DNA from: Bacilli bacterium
GTDB lineage: Bacteria > Bacillota_I > Bacilli_A > RF39 > UBA660
Assembly: GCA_017406955.1 (NCBI GenBank)
Contig: JAFQXM010000010.1
Span: forward strand, 1 to 37,725
Length of the DNA: 37,725 nt
Direction: 5' to 3'
Within the stretch, counting starts at the first letter, position 1. The number at the start of each line of letters is the position of its first letter. Shown here piece by piece: positions 8,470-15,791 of this stretch. The notes under the pieces were generated by a model. It made no database searches. It had not been told where the DNA came from and saw only the letters and a list, made by a program, of their open reading frames with translations. A program made the position numbers and the translations under genes.

Positions 8470-8520
8470 AAAAGAATAAATGTAAAAGATTAAGTCTAGT
8501 CACACAACTTAATCTTTTTT
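8444..8520 (+). repeat. Direct repeat copy 2: ppdK 3' end plus terminator
   Basis: This is the second copy of the segment at 7395-7470, with a 2-nt insertion and about eight substitutions. It places an additional ppdK stop region and terminator after the BRO-type gene. Confidence 0.9.
8484..8520 (+). terminator. Terminator after the BRO cassette (copy of the ppdK terminator)
   Basis: A perfect 12-bp stem (8484-8495 with 8507-8518) has the loop CTAGTCACACA and a T-tract. Both positions that are G-U pairs in the upstream copy are A-U pairs here, so the structure is kept. Confidence 0.85.
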
Positions 8521-8521
8521 G

Positions 8522-8530
8522 TGGTATAAT
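8522..8530 (+). promoter_or_regulatory. Extended -10 promoter of the P-loop kinase gene
   Basis: TGGTATAAT directly follows the T-tract of the preceding terminator. There is no clear -35. AGGAGGG at 8541-8547 is the ribosome site of the gene starting at 8554. Confidence 0.65.
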
Positions 8531-8553
8531 AATCGTTAATAGGAGGGATTCGT

Positions 8554-9348
8554 ATGGATATTTATGTTAAAAATACTATTTTTAAAGATAGAGAAGATGA
8601 ATATAATAAATTATGTGATTTTCATAATAGGAAAGAAGAATTATATAAATTAAAAGAATCAATAAAAAATACTCCATATGTTATAGAATTTACTGGAACT
8701 CCTCGTACAGGTAAAACTACTTTAATTAATAATTTATATGACTTCTTTAATAAGAAAGGGTTTAAGGTAGAAATATTAGAAGAATTTACTACTTCTGAAA
8801 AATATAAAAAAGAAATTAAACCTAAACTTAAAGATAAGTATAAGGATGTTGTTAATACAGAGATACCTAAGTATGTATTAAAACAATTAGAAGAAGCTAT
8901 TAGTAATAATCCTGATATTATTATTGTAGATAGATCATTATTTGATAGATTAATATGGATAGATAGATTATATTTAAAGGATGGTATTAGTGATAAAGGA
9001 TATGAGAATTATAAAGAGTTATATATTCCATTAATTAATGAAAAGATTAATATTATTATCGCAACTTATACTGATGCTCTAACAGCTTTAAAAAGAGATT
9101 ATAATGCTCATTTATCTTTAGAAAAAAGAACTTTCTTAAATGAAGATAATGTTAATGAATATAATAAGTCATTATTAAATATGAAAGAATTAGTTTTAGA
9201 CAATAATATTAATATAAATATATTTGATACTACTAATAAGAATGAAAGAGAAATATCTTTTGAAGTAGTGGATACAATACTTAATGATATGAAAAATTAT
9301 TATTTAGAAAAAATTAAAGATGGAAAAGAGTTAGTAAAGAAAAAGTAA
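8554..9348 (+). CDS. P-loop NTPase/kinase-like protein
   Basis: This 264-residue soluble protein has a Walker A motif GTPRTGKTT (residues 48-56) after a beta strand (YVIEF). A segment IIIVDRSLFDRLIW follows (D126, R127, S128), which resembles the D-R-S motif of deoxynucleoside and thymidylate kinases. I therefore expect an AAA_28 or nucleoside-kinase-like ATPase that phosphorylates a small molecule or nucleic-acid end; the substrate cannot be read from sequence. Residues 1-40 are charged and possibly helical. AGGAGGG precedes the ATG. The gene stands alone between its own promoter and a strong terminator. Confidence 0.8.
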   Translation: MDIYVKNTIFKDREDEYNKLCDFHNRKEELYKLKESIKNTPYVIEFTGTPRTGKTTLINNLYDFFNKKGFKVEILEEFTTSEKYKKEIKPKLKDKYKDVVNTEIPKYVLKQLEEAISNNPDIIIVDRSLFDRLIWIDRLYLKDGISDKGYENYKELYIPLINEKINIIIATYTDALTALKRDYNAHLSLEKRTFLNEDNVNEYNKSLLNMKELVLDNNININIFDTTNKNEREISFEVVDTILNDMKNYYLEKIKDGKELVKKK

Positions 9349-9372
9349 AAAGATAGTTAATCTATCTTTTTT
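9347..9372 (+). terminator. Terminator after the P-loop kinase gene
   Basis: AAAAAGATAG (9347-9356) pairs with CTATCTTTTT (9362-9371) around TTAAT and runs into T residues. The stem begins at the stop codon. Confidence 0.85.
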
Positions 9373-9381
9373 GTTATTTTA

Positions 9382-9390
9382 TGATATACT
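9382..9390 (+). promoter_or_regulatory. Extended -10 promoter giving a probably leaderless mRNA
   Basis: TGATATACT ends six nucleotides before the ATG at 9397, the usual distance to a transcription start. No Shine-Dalgarno sequence is present. A TATAAT at 9391-9396 abuts the ATG and could only serve an internal start. Confidence 0.55.
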
Positions 9391-9396
9391 TATAAT

Positions 9397-11046
9397 ATGA
9401 AAAAAGATAATAATAAAACTAGTAATATGTTAAAGAAAGATTATATTATTTTAAGTATTATAGTTTTCTTTTATAGTGTCTTATCTTTTATAAATTTAGG
9501 TTCTTTAAAGAATCCTCAAACTTTTTATAAATTTAGTAAAAATGAAGAACTAATTATTGAACTTTCTGGATATGAAGATTTACATAGTATTAAAATTTAT
9601 AATGGAAGAAAAGTAGGTAATTATGAAATATTATCTTCTTTAGATAATAAGAATTATGTAAATCAAACTACATTTAATAATAATAGTGTCTTTTGTTGGG
9701 AAGAACAATTATCTTTCGGACAAGTTAAATATATTAAAGTTAAAGCTTTAAAAAGTGGTTATTTAGGTAATATATCGTTATATAATACTAACAATAAATT
9801 GATTAGTATTAATAATATAATTAGTAGTAATAAAAATAATATTGGAGTAGATAAATTAATTGATGAGAAAAGTAGTATTCCTAAAAAGATTAATTATTTA
9901 AATAGTACATATTTTGATGAAGTTTATTTTGCCCGTACTGCATATGAATATTCTCATGGAATAAAGGCTTATGAATGGGTTCATCCACCACTTGGTAAAG
10001 TTATTCAGGCTATACCTATAAAGCTTTCTAATACTTTTGCCCCATTCTATTATAGATTAATGGGTAATATTGCGGGTATTATAATGATTATAGTTATGTA
10101 TTTATTTTGTAAGAGTATGTTTAAAAGTACTAAGTTATCTGTATTAGGAGCTTTACTTATGAGTTTTGATACATTTCACTTTGCGCAAACTAGAATGGGT
10201 ACAGTAGATAGTTTTTTAGTACTATTTATAATGTTTTCATACTTTTATATGTATAAGTATATTAATAGTGATAAGATTAAACATTTATTATTATCAGGAT
10301 TATTTTTTGGACTTAGTTTATGTATTAAATGGATTGGTTTAATATCTGGTTTAGGTTTAGCGATTATTTTCTTTATTCATATTATTAAGGATAAAAAGAT
10401 AAATTTAAAACTACTTAGTAAAGCATCTATATTATTTATAATTCTTCCTTTGATATTATATTTTGGTATTTATTTATTATTTCCAAATAATCAGAATATG
10501 AATATAAAGAGTATTCCTGATATAATAGAAAATAATAAGGATATGTATAATTATCATTCCAAGTTAAAAGATACTCATCCATTTTCATCTAAATGGTATA
10601 GTTGGCCAATATCTTATAAACCGGTATGGTATTATCAAGGAGAAAATGATACTAAAAGTTATGGTAGTATTACAGGTATTGGTAATATTGTAATATGGTG
10701 GTTTAGTATTATTACGTTTATCTATACTTGTGGTATGCTATTTATAAAGAAAAATAAAGAGGCACTTATTATAGTATGTGGAGCTTTAAGTATATGGTTA
10801 CCTTATATATTTATAGGTAGATGTATGTTTTTATATCATTATTTTAGTATATTACCATTTGTAATGTTAAGTATTGTTTATTTCTTTAAAGATATTAATA
10901 AAAGATTAAATACTAGTAAGTTTATGTATATTTATATAAGTCTATTTATTAGTTTCTTTATAATATATTATCCAGTAGTATCGGGTATAAAAATTAATAG
11001 TAATTATATTTCACATTTAAAATTATTAAAAAGTTGGAATTTTTAG
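9397..11046 (+). CDS. GT39 family membrane glycosyltransferase (protein O-mannosyltransferase-like)
   Basis: The 549-residue polytopic protein has a first helix at about 16-33, an outside domain to about 165, then roughly eight or nine further helices. GT39 hallmarks are the catalytic acidic pair in TYFDEVYFARTAYEY (D174, E175), HPPLGK (H196) and THPFSSKWYSWPIS. These enzymes move a sugar, usually mannose, from a polyprenyl phosphate to secreted proteins or envelope glycans. The N-terminal insert (about residues 35-150; IIELSG, SIKIYNG, VKYIKVKAL) looks like a discoidin-type beta-sandwich. Acceptor and donor are unknown; the many Ser/Thr/Asn-rich exported proteins nearby are possible substrates. 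It lacks a ribosome site and probably begins a leaderless mRNA continuing into the PfkB gene nine nucleotides downstream. Confidence 0.87.
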   Translation: MKKDNNKTSNMLKKDYIILSIIVFFYSVLSFINLGSLKNPQTFYKFSKNEELIIELSGYEDLHSIKIYNGRKVGNYEILSSLDNKNYVNQTTFNNNSVFCWEEQLSFGQVKYIKVKALKSGYLGNISLYNTNNKLISINNIISSNKNNIGVDKLIDEKSSIPKKINYLNSTYFDEVYFARTAYEYSHGIKAYEWVHPPLGKVIQAIPIKLSNTFAPFYYRLMGNIAGIIMIIVMYLFCKSMFKSTKLSVLGALLMSFDTFHFAQTRMGTVDSFLVLFIMFSYFYMYKYINSDKIKHLLLSGLFFGLSLCIKWIGLISGLGLAIIFFIHIIKDKKINLKLLSKASILFIILPLILYFGIYLLFPNNQNMNIKSIPDIIENNKDMYNYHSKLKDTHPFSSKWYSWPISYKPVWYYQGENDTKSYGSITGIGNIVIWWFSIITFIYTCGMLFIKKNKEALIIVCGALSIWLPYIFIGRCMFLYHYFSILPFVMLSIVYFFKDINKRLNTSKFMYIYISLFISFFIIYYPVVSGIKINSNYISHLKLLKSWNF

Positions 11047-11055
11047 GAGGTTATT

Positions 11056-11949
11056 ATGAAATTTATATGTATGGGAAGTTCTGTTTATGATATGACTTTT
11101 GTAGTTGATGGAGAATTTAGAGAAGATGGAAAAAAAAGAGCTAAAGATTATGTTGAATGTGGTGGAGGTAATGGTGCAAATTATGCATATACTTTAGCTT
11201 CATGGGAAAATGATGTTGATTTAATTAGTATAGTTGGTAATGATTTGTTTGGTGAAGCTTTACTAAAAGAATATAGTGAAATTGGTATAAATAAAGATTT
11301 AATTGAAGTAAGAGATAATTTTACTACTCCTAAATCTGTTATTATTTCTAATAGAAATAATTCTACTAGAACTATAGTAACTACTAGTAGAGAAGTAATT
11401 AGAAAACTTGATGTTCAAATTAAAGATAATGGAAATATTATATTATTAGATGGTAATTATATTGATACTGCTAAAGAATTATTAGATAAGAATAGAAATG
11501 CTACTATAATTTTTGATATTGAAAGAAATGATCCTGAAATTATTGAGTTAGCTAAAAGAGCAAATTATATTATTTGTTCTAAAGATTTTGCAGAAGAGTT
11601 TACTGGTATTGATTTATCTAATATAAATGATAATTTAGTATCTTGTTATGATAAACTTAGTGAGTGTTTTTCTAATAGTCAATTAATTATTACTTTAGGA
11701 AAAGATGGTGCTTTTACCAAAACTACAAGTTATAAACTAATTAAAAGTATTAAAGTTAATGCAATAGATACTACAGGATCAGGAGATGTATTTCATGCAG
11801 CTTTTGCTCATTTTCTATCTAAAGGTTATGATTTAGAAAGTATATTAAAATATTCTTCTATTGCGGCTGCTTTATCAACAACAAAAGTTGGATGTCGCAA
11901 TAAAGTACCTAAATTAGAGGAAGTGCTTAATTATAATGATATTATATAA
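11056..11949 (+). CDS. PfkB family carbohydrate kinase
   Basis: This is a 297-residue ribokinase-fold kinase. Signature 1 lies at ECGGGNGANYA (residues 34-44). Signature 2 is DTTGSGDVFHAAF (238-250), with the catalytic base D244 and the anion hole in GSGD. The family phosphorylates sugars or nucleosides with ATP; the specific substrate is not evident, although GNGAN is the ribokinase/sugar-kinase version of the N-terminal glycine loop. AGGAGG precedes the ATG. It overlaps the next gene by 14 nt and follows the GT39 gene closely, suggesting a GT39-pfkB-smr operon. A sugar-activation link to the glycosyltransferase is possible but unproven. Confidence 0.92.
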   Translation: MKFICMGSSVYDMTFVVDGEFREDGKKRAKDYVECGGGNGANYAYTLASWENDVDLISIVGNDLFGEALLKEYSEIGINKDLIEVRDNFTTPKSVIISNRNNSTRTIVTTSREVIRKLDVQIKDNGNIILLDGNYIDTAKELLDKNRNATIIFDIERNDPEIIELAKRANYIICSKDFAEEFTGIDLSNINDNLVSCYDKLSECFSNSQLIITLGKDGAFTKTTSYKLIKSIKVNAIDTTGSGDVFHAAFAHFLSKGYDLESILKYSSIAAALSTTKVGCRNKVPKLEEVLNYNDII

Positions 11950-12187
11950 AAATATTAATAAATTAGATTTACATGGTTATGATCGTGATAGTGCAAGAAT
12001 ATTAATTAATGAGTTTATTTATGATAATTATAAATTAAAAAATAAAAAAGTAGTTATAATTCATGGAGTAGGTAGTGGTATTTTAAAAAATACTACGCAT
12101 AAAGTACTAAAAAACAATAAATATGTTAATAATTATAAATTAGATAATTTTAATGTTGGGATGACTATAGTTGATATTAATATTTAA
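11936..12187 (+). CDS. Small stand-alone Smr domain protein
   Basis: The 83-residue protein consists of one Smr domain, the endonuclease-type module found at the C-terminus of MutS2. It has LDLHG (residues 10-14) and HGVGSGIL (43-50), the two conserved His-containing motifs. Stand-alone Smr proteins are nicking or RNA-cleaving nucleases in some systems. The start overlaps pfkB by 14 nt, with GAGG inside pfkB as the likely ribosome site. There is no MutS domain in the window. It is probably translationally coupled to pfkB. Confidence 0.88.
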   Translation: MILYKNINKLDLHGYDRDSARILINEFIYDNYKLKNKKVVIIHGVGSGILKNTTHKVLKNNKYVNNYKLDNFNVGMTIVDINI

Positions 12188-12216
12188 TTGACAAATCATA
12201 TTCTTTATGTTAGAAT
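12188..12216 (+). promoter_or_regulatory. Strong promoter for the WSxWS membrane protein operon
   Basis: A perfect TTGACA (12188-12193), 17-nt spacer and TAGAAT (12211-12216) with an upstream TG (12208-12209) give one of the strongest promoters in the window. It starts on the nucleotide after the smr stop codon. The leader ends with GGGGGT as ribosome site. Confidence 0.88.
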
Positions 12217-12246
12217 ACTTGGCACATATGTCTGGGGGTATTTGGT

Positions 12247-13500
12247 ATGTATAAAGAAGAATATGAAGATAGAGGATTTCCATTTAGAGATTTTTTACTT
12301 AAGCTAATTTTAATAGTATTATGTGTATTTTTACTGTTATGGTTTGTACCAAAATTTATTACTATGAATAAGAATAAATGTGATAATAAGTGTATTAGTG
12401 AAAAACAAAATAAAGCTCTTTCTAATGATTTAGATAAAATGAAAAGAGCAGGTTTAACTTATTTTACTGAAGATAGGACTCCAAAGAATAATGGAGAGTC
12501 TATTACTCTTAGTTTAAAAGATATGATTAATAAAAATATTGTATCTATTAAAAATGCTAATAATGTGAAATATGATTTAACTAAAAGTTATATAAAATTA
12601 TCAAAAACTGATAATGAATATTTAATGAAAGTTAAATTGAAATCTAATAAGGGTTTAAAACAAACTGTTTTACATTTAAATAATTATTCTTATTGTGATA
12701 TTTATTTATGTGAAAAGGATAATAAAAAAGAAGAAAAGAAAAATGATTCTGTTGATAGTAAAACTGACACTCATGTTAGAAATATAAAAACTAAAACAAA
12801 TATTATAAAAAAGAAAACTAAAACAATTAAAAAATATAAAAGTTATAAATATAAGTATGTTAAATATATTAAATCTAAATTTTCTAATTGGTCTAAATGG
12901 TCTGATTGGAGTGTTGCAGATTGTAGTACTAAAAAAGTCACTTGTAGTGATGATAGTATATCATGTTTAAAAAAGGTACAAAGATATGATAAAAAGGAAC
13001 AAATAGGTACTACTACTAAAAAATATTCTTATGATAGAACTATTATTAAATACTGTAATACTTTTAATAAAACAGTATGTAATAGTGGTAATTATATATT
13101 TTTAGATAATAAATTATATAAAACTTCTACTAGTTATAATTTTACTTTAGTTGAGAAGAATAAATTATTCAATAATATTCCAACTGATAATTTATATTAT
13201 CATTATCAATTTGTAAGTAAAAATCATTATAATGTTTATAAATATAATGGTACTATTACTGAAGTAGTTTCTAGTAGTTGCGATAGACCTATAATTGTAA
13301 AAGTTCCAGTTTATAAGTATGAAAATATTAAAGATATAGAATTTGTTAAAGAGCCAGTATATAAAACTACTTGTTATCAAAGTGTTAAAACTAGAAAATT
13401 AATTAATAAGGGTAAAGTATTAATTAAATGGAGTAAATATAATGATAAAGGTTTATTGAATAGTGGTTGGACATTAACAAAAACTAAAAAGAGAGTCTAG
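12247..13500 (+). CDS. Single-pass membrane protein with a thrombospondin-like WSKWSDW motif
   Basis: Unassigned, 417 residues. A short cytoplasmic N-terminus, a helix at about 16-38 and a long outside region follow. The outside part has a mixed domain to about 155, a very basic Lys/Thr linker (about 155-210), then SNWSKWSDWSVADCS (WSKWSDW at 215-221). That resembles the tryptophan ladder at the start of thrombospondin type 1 repeats, and a cluster of cysteines follows. A second aromatic segment near the C-terminus has KWSKYNDKGLL and GW. Whether this is a true TSR fold or convergence cannot be told here. It has a strong promoter and is followed 11 nt later by another single-pass membrane protein, so the two may form a complex. 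Confidence 0.8.
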   Translation: MYKEEYEDRGFPFRDFLLKLILIVLCVFLLLWFVPKFITMNKNKCDNKCISEKQNKALSNDLDKMKRAGLTYFTEDRTPKNNGESITLSLKDMINKNIVSIKNANNVKYDLTKSYIKLSKTDNEYLMKVKLKSNKGLKQTVLHLNNYSYCDIYLCEKDNKKEEKKNDSVDSKTDTHVRNIKTKTNIIKKKTKTIKKYKSYKYKYVKYIKSKFSNWSKWSDWSVADCSTKKVTCSDDSISCLKKVQRYDKKEQIGTTTKKYSYDRTIIKYCNTFNKTVCNSGNYIFLDNKLYKTSTSYNFTLVEKNKLFNNIPTDNLYYHYQFVSKNHYNVYKYNGTITEVVSSSCDRPIIVKVPVYKYENIKDIEFVKEPVYKTTCYQSVKTRKLINKGKVLIKWSKYNDKGLLNSGWTLTKTKKRV

Positions 13501-13511
13501 GTGTATACAAA

Positions 13512-14858
13512 GTGAATAAAAAATTAAAGCAACTTGTTATTTGCGAGGAGAATAATGACTTAGGAGATATTATTATTATATATAATGATGATACAATAAA
13601 AAAAACTGATTATGATGGGGTAAATAGAATAATAAAAGAAATGTATGCTAGTGATTTATCTTCTGAGGAGATAGATTCTATGATACTTTTTTTGACTAAA
13701 GATAAGTTTAATAGATATATTAGAAAATATAAAAAACTTGAAACTCCTAAAACAGAATATTATTTAAATCCAAATATTGATTATGATGATATTGATTTGG
13801 GATTATCAATAGATGATATGAAAGATCCTAAGAAAATAAGAAAAAAGTTAGGACTAGTTAGAAGAATTAAAATAAGAGCACTATCTATTGGTGTTATAGG
13901 TACTGTTCTTATCGGGGGATTTACGCTTGGTTTTATTAAGTCTAGAAGTAATGATAATTCTAAAGGTGTAATTGTTAAAAGTGAATCTGCAAAAGATAAG
14001 GATGAAACTACTAATGTTACTAATTATACTAAGGAAAATGATTTTAATGAATTATTAATAATGACAAGTGGTAGTCAAAATAATTTTATGAGTAATATGA
14101 ATATGTTTTTATTAGTATATAATAAATTATTTTCTAAAGAACATCGTAATAATGGAATTAAACCTTCTTTAAAATGGGATGAAGTTATAAGTTTAAAATT
14201 AGGATATAATTTTTATAATTCAGAGCAAATTAACAATATTTTTAATGGTTATAAATTAGATGTTGCGGAACTAATTACTAATTATAATAGCGCAATAAAT
14301 CAATTAAGAAAATCTTTTGTTTTAGAAAATTATAAATCACAGGTATCACTTGATAAATTAATGGATACTAATGAAAATAAAAGATTATTTAATGATATAA
14401 ACTTTGATTTTATGGATCTTAAAGAGAATAATTTTAATGATAAAGAGAAAGTAAATTCTTTTTATGAAAAAATATATAATAGGATTATTACGCATAAAAA
14501 TACACAAACTAGTTTTATTTTAGAACCTATAATTTTAGCTAGTAATGATTTGTTAGAAAATAGTGATTATAAAAATGATTACAAGGATTCAATAGATAAT
14601 TATTTTAATAGTTATGATCATAGTAATTATATTAGCTCATATTTTAGAAATATTTGTGAGTTAAATACTAATGAAGTTAATAATAATATTCCTTTATATA
14701 AAGATTATAAAAAAACTAAAATAAAACAACTTAAAACTGATAATTGCTATAATGTAAATAGTCGTGATTTAACTAAATTACCTGAATATAAAAAAGTATC
14801 ATCTAAAGTAAAAGTAAATGATAAAGAACAAAGTAAGACATATAAATATACTAAATAA
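13512..14858 (+). CDS. Bitopic membrane protein of unknown function (GTG start)
   Basis: The 448-residue protein has a 120-residue acidic and basic cytoplasmic N-terminus, one transmembrane helix (about 124-143) and a 300-residue outside domain that is mostly helical and Asn/Lys-rich. I recognise no family. The cytoplasmic part starts with a strand-rich segment and a helical EEIDSMILFLTKDKF, so it could be a small sensing or partner-binding module. A GTG start at 13512 is favoured, with AGGTG about 10 nt upstream at the end of the previous gene. It shares the strong promoter at 12188 with the WSKWSDW protein. No terminator is evident before the rpmG promoter. Confidence 0.75.
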   Translation: MNKKLKQLVICEENNDLGDIIIIYNDDTIKKTDYDGVNRIIKEMYASDLSSEEIDSMILFLTKDKFNRYIRKYKKLETPKTEYYLNPNIDYDDIDLGLSIDDMKDPKKIRKKLGLVRRIKIRALSIGVIGTVLIGGFTLGFIKSRSNDNSKGVIVKSESAKDKDETTNVTNYTKENDFNELLIMTSGSQNNFMSNMNMFLLVYNKLFSKEHRNNGIKPSLKWDEVISLKLGYNFYNSEQINNIFNGYKLDVAELITNYNSAINQLRKSFVLENYKSQVSLDKLMDTNENKRLFNDINFDFMDLKENNFNDKEKVNSFYEKIYNRIITHKNTQTSFILEPIILASNDLLENSDYKNDYKDSIDNYFNSYDHSNYISSYFRNICELNTNEVNNNIPLYKDYKKTKIKQLKTDNCYNVNSRDLTKLPEYKKVSSKVKVNDKEQSKTYKYTK

Positions 14859-14866
14859 AAAAGTTT

Positions 14867-14894
14867 TTGCAAATTATCAAAAATTTGGTATAAT
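14867..14894 (+). promoter_or_regulatory. Promoter of rpmG
   Basis: TTGCAA (14867-14872), a 16-nt spacer and TATAAT (14889-14894) with TG at 14886-14887 form a strong extended -10 promoter, as expected for a ribosomal protein gene. AAGGAGGG follows as the ribosome site. Confidence 0.85.
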
Positions 14895-14920
14895 ACCTAT
14901 AGACGTAAGGAGGGATATAA

Positions 14921-15085
14921 ATGGCTAAAGCTGGAAATAGACAAGGAAAAACTCTTGTATGTGAAGAATGTAAAGAAGGAAACTATAGAGTTTCAAAGAA
15001 TATTAAAAATACAACTGATCGTCTTGAATTAAATAGATATTGTCCTAGATGTAAAAAACATACTGTACATAAGGAAAAGAAATAA
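14921..15085 (+). CDS. rpmG: Ribosomal protein bL33
   Basis: The 54-residue protein is bL33 of the large subunit. It is the zinc-binding (C+) form, with C14-x2-C17 and C41-x2-C44. The sequence starts [20 protein letters not shown] and ends in a lysine-rich tail. Length fits the family. AAGGAGGG sits at the right distance from the ATG. A weak stem-loop overlaps its stop, so some transcription probably continues into efp. Confidence 0.95.
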   Translation: MAKAGNRQGKTLVCEECKEGNYRVSKNIKNTTDRLELNRYCPRCKKHTVHKEKK

Positions 15086-15104
15086 GATTAAATCTTATTT
15101 TTTA
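15081..15104 (+). terminator. Weak stem-loop between rpmG and efp
   Basis: AATAAGA (15081-15087) pairs with TCTTATT (15093-15099), followed by a T-run; the stem includes the rpmG stop codon. The stem is short and A-T only, so it may be a partial attenuator setting rpmG versus efp levels. Confidence 0.45.
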
Positions 15105-15123
15105 ATTTTAGGGAGTTGATATA

Positions 15124-15681
15124 ATGATTAGTACTAATGATTTAAAAAATGGTATTACTATAGAAGTAGAAGGTTCCATTTACGTTGTAATGGAAACACA
15201 ACATGTTAAACCTGGTAAAGGAGCTGCTATAGTAAAAGCTAAGCTTAGAAATTTACGAACAGGTTCTATAATTGAAAAAACATTTAATGCAGGTGTTAAA
15301 GTTGCTACTGCGAGAATTGAAAAACAATTAATGCAATATTTATATAATATGAATGATGTTTATTATTTTATGAATATGACTACTTATGAACAATTAGAGT
15401 TATCTAAAGATTTAGTGGGAGATAGTGCTAAGTTTTTAAAAGAAAATTTAGAAGTATATATTACTATGTTTGAAGGTGAAGTATTAGGAATAGATTTACC
15501 TGATAAAGTTGAATTAGTAATAACTCATACAGAAGCAGCTGTTAAAGGTAATACTACTAATAATGCTTTAAAAGATGCAGAAGTGGAGACAGGTTATACT
15601 GTAAAAGTACCTTTATTTATAGATGAAGGTGAAACAATTGTAATATCTACTAGTGATGGTAAATATGTATCTAGAGCGTAA
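15124..15681 (+). CDS. efp: Translation elongation factor P
   Basis: EF-P relieves ribosome stalling at polyproline stretches. The 185 residues give the standard three beta-barrel domains (about 1-65, 66-128 and 129-185). The modified loop HVKPGKGAA carries K32, the residue that is lysylated or 5-aminopentanolylated in other bacteria. The C-terminal signature near EVETGYTVKVPLFIDEGE and ISTSDGKY is intact. GGGAGTTGAT precedes the ATG. No modification enzyme is visible in the window, but the ymfF/ymfH pair downstream adjoins the EF-P modification gene ymfI in B. subtilis. Confidence 0.97.
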   Translation: MISTNDLKNGITIEVEGSIYVVMETQHVKPGKGAAIVKAKLRNLRTGSIIEKTFNAGVKVATARIEKQLMQYLYNMNDVYYFMNMTTYEQLELSKDLVGDSAKFLKENLEVYITMFEGEVLGIDLPDKVELVITHTEAAVKGNTTNNALKDAEVETGYTVKVPLFIDEGETIVISTSDGKYVSRA

Positions 15682-15696
15682 GGCTCTTTTTTTTTG
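15673..15696 (+). terminator. efp terminator
   Basis: AGAGC (15673-15677) pairs with GCTCT (15683-15687) and a T-tract follows. The loop contains the efp stop codon. Confidence 0.75.
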
Positions 15697-15757
15697 TATA
15701 TTTTACGAAAATTTACAAAAAACTAATTAGTTATTTTAAAATATTATATTTTTGTAG

Positions 15758-15763
15758 TATAAT
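15758..15763 (+). promoter_or_regulatory. Probable -10 of ftsK/spoIIIE
   Basis: A consensus TATAAT lies 28 nt before the ATG, with AATAGGAG between them. No good -35 is visible; the upstream region is T- and A-rich. Confidence 0.45.
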
Positions 15764-15791
15764 TATATTGTAAGAATAGGAGTATAAAAAT

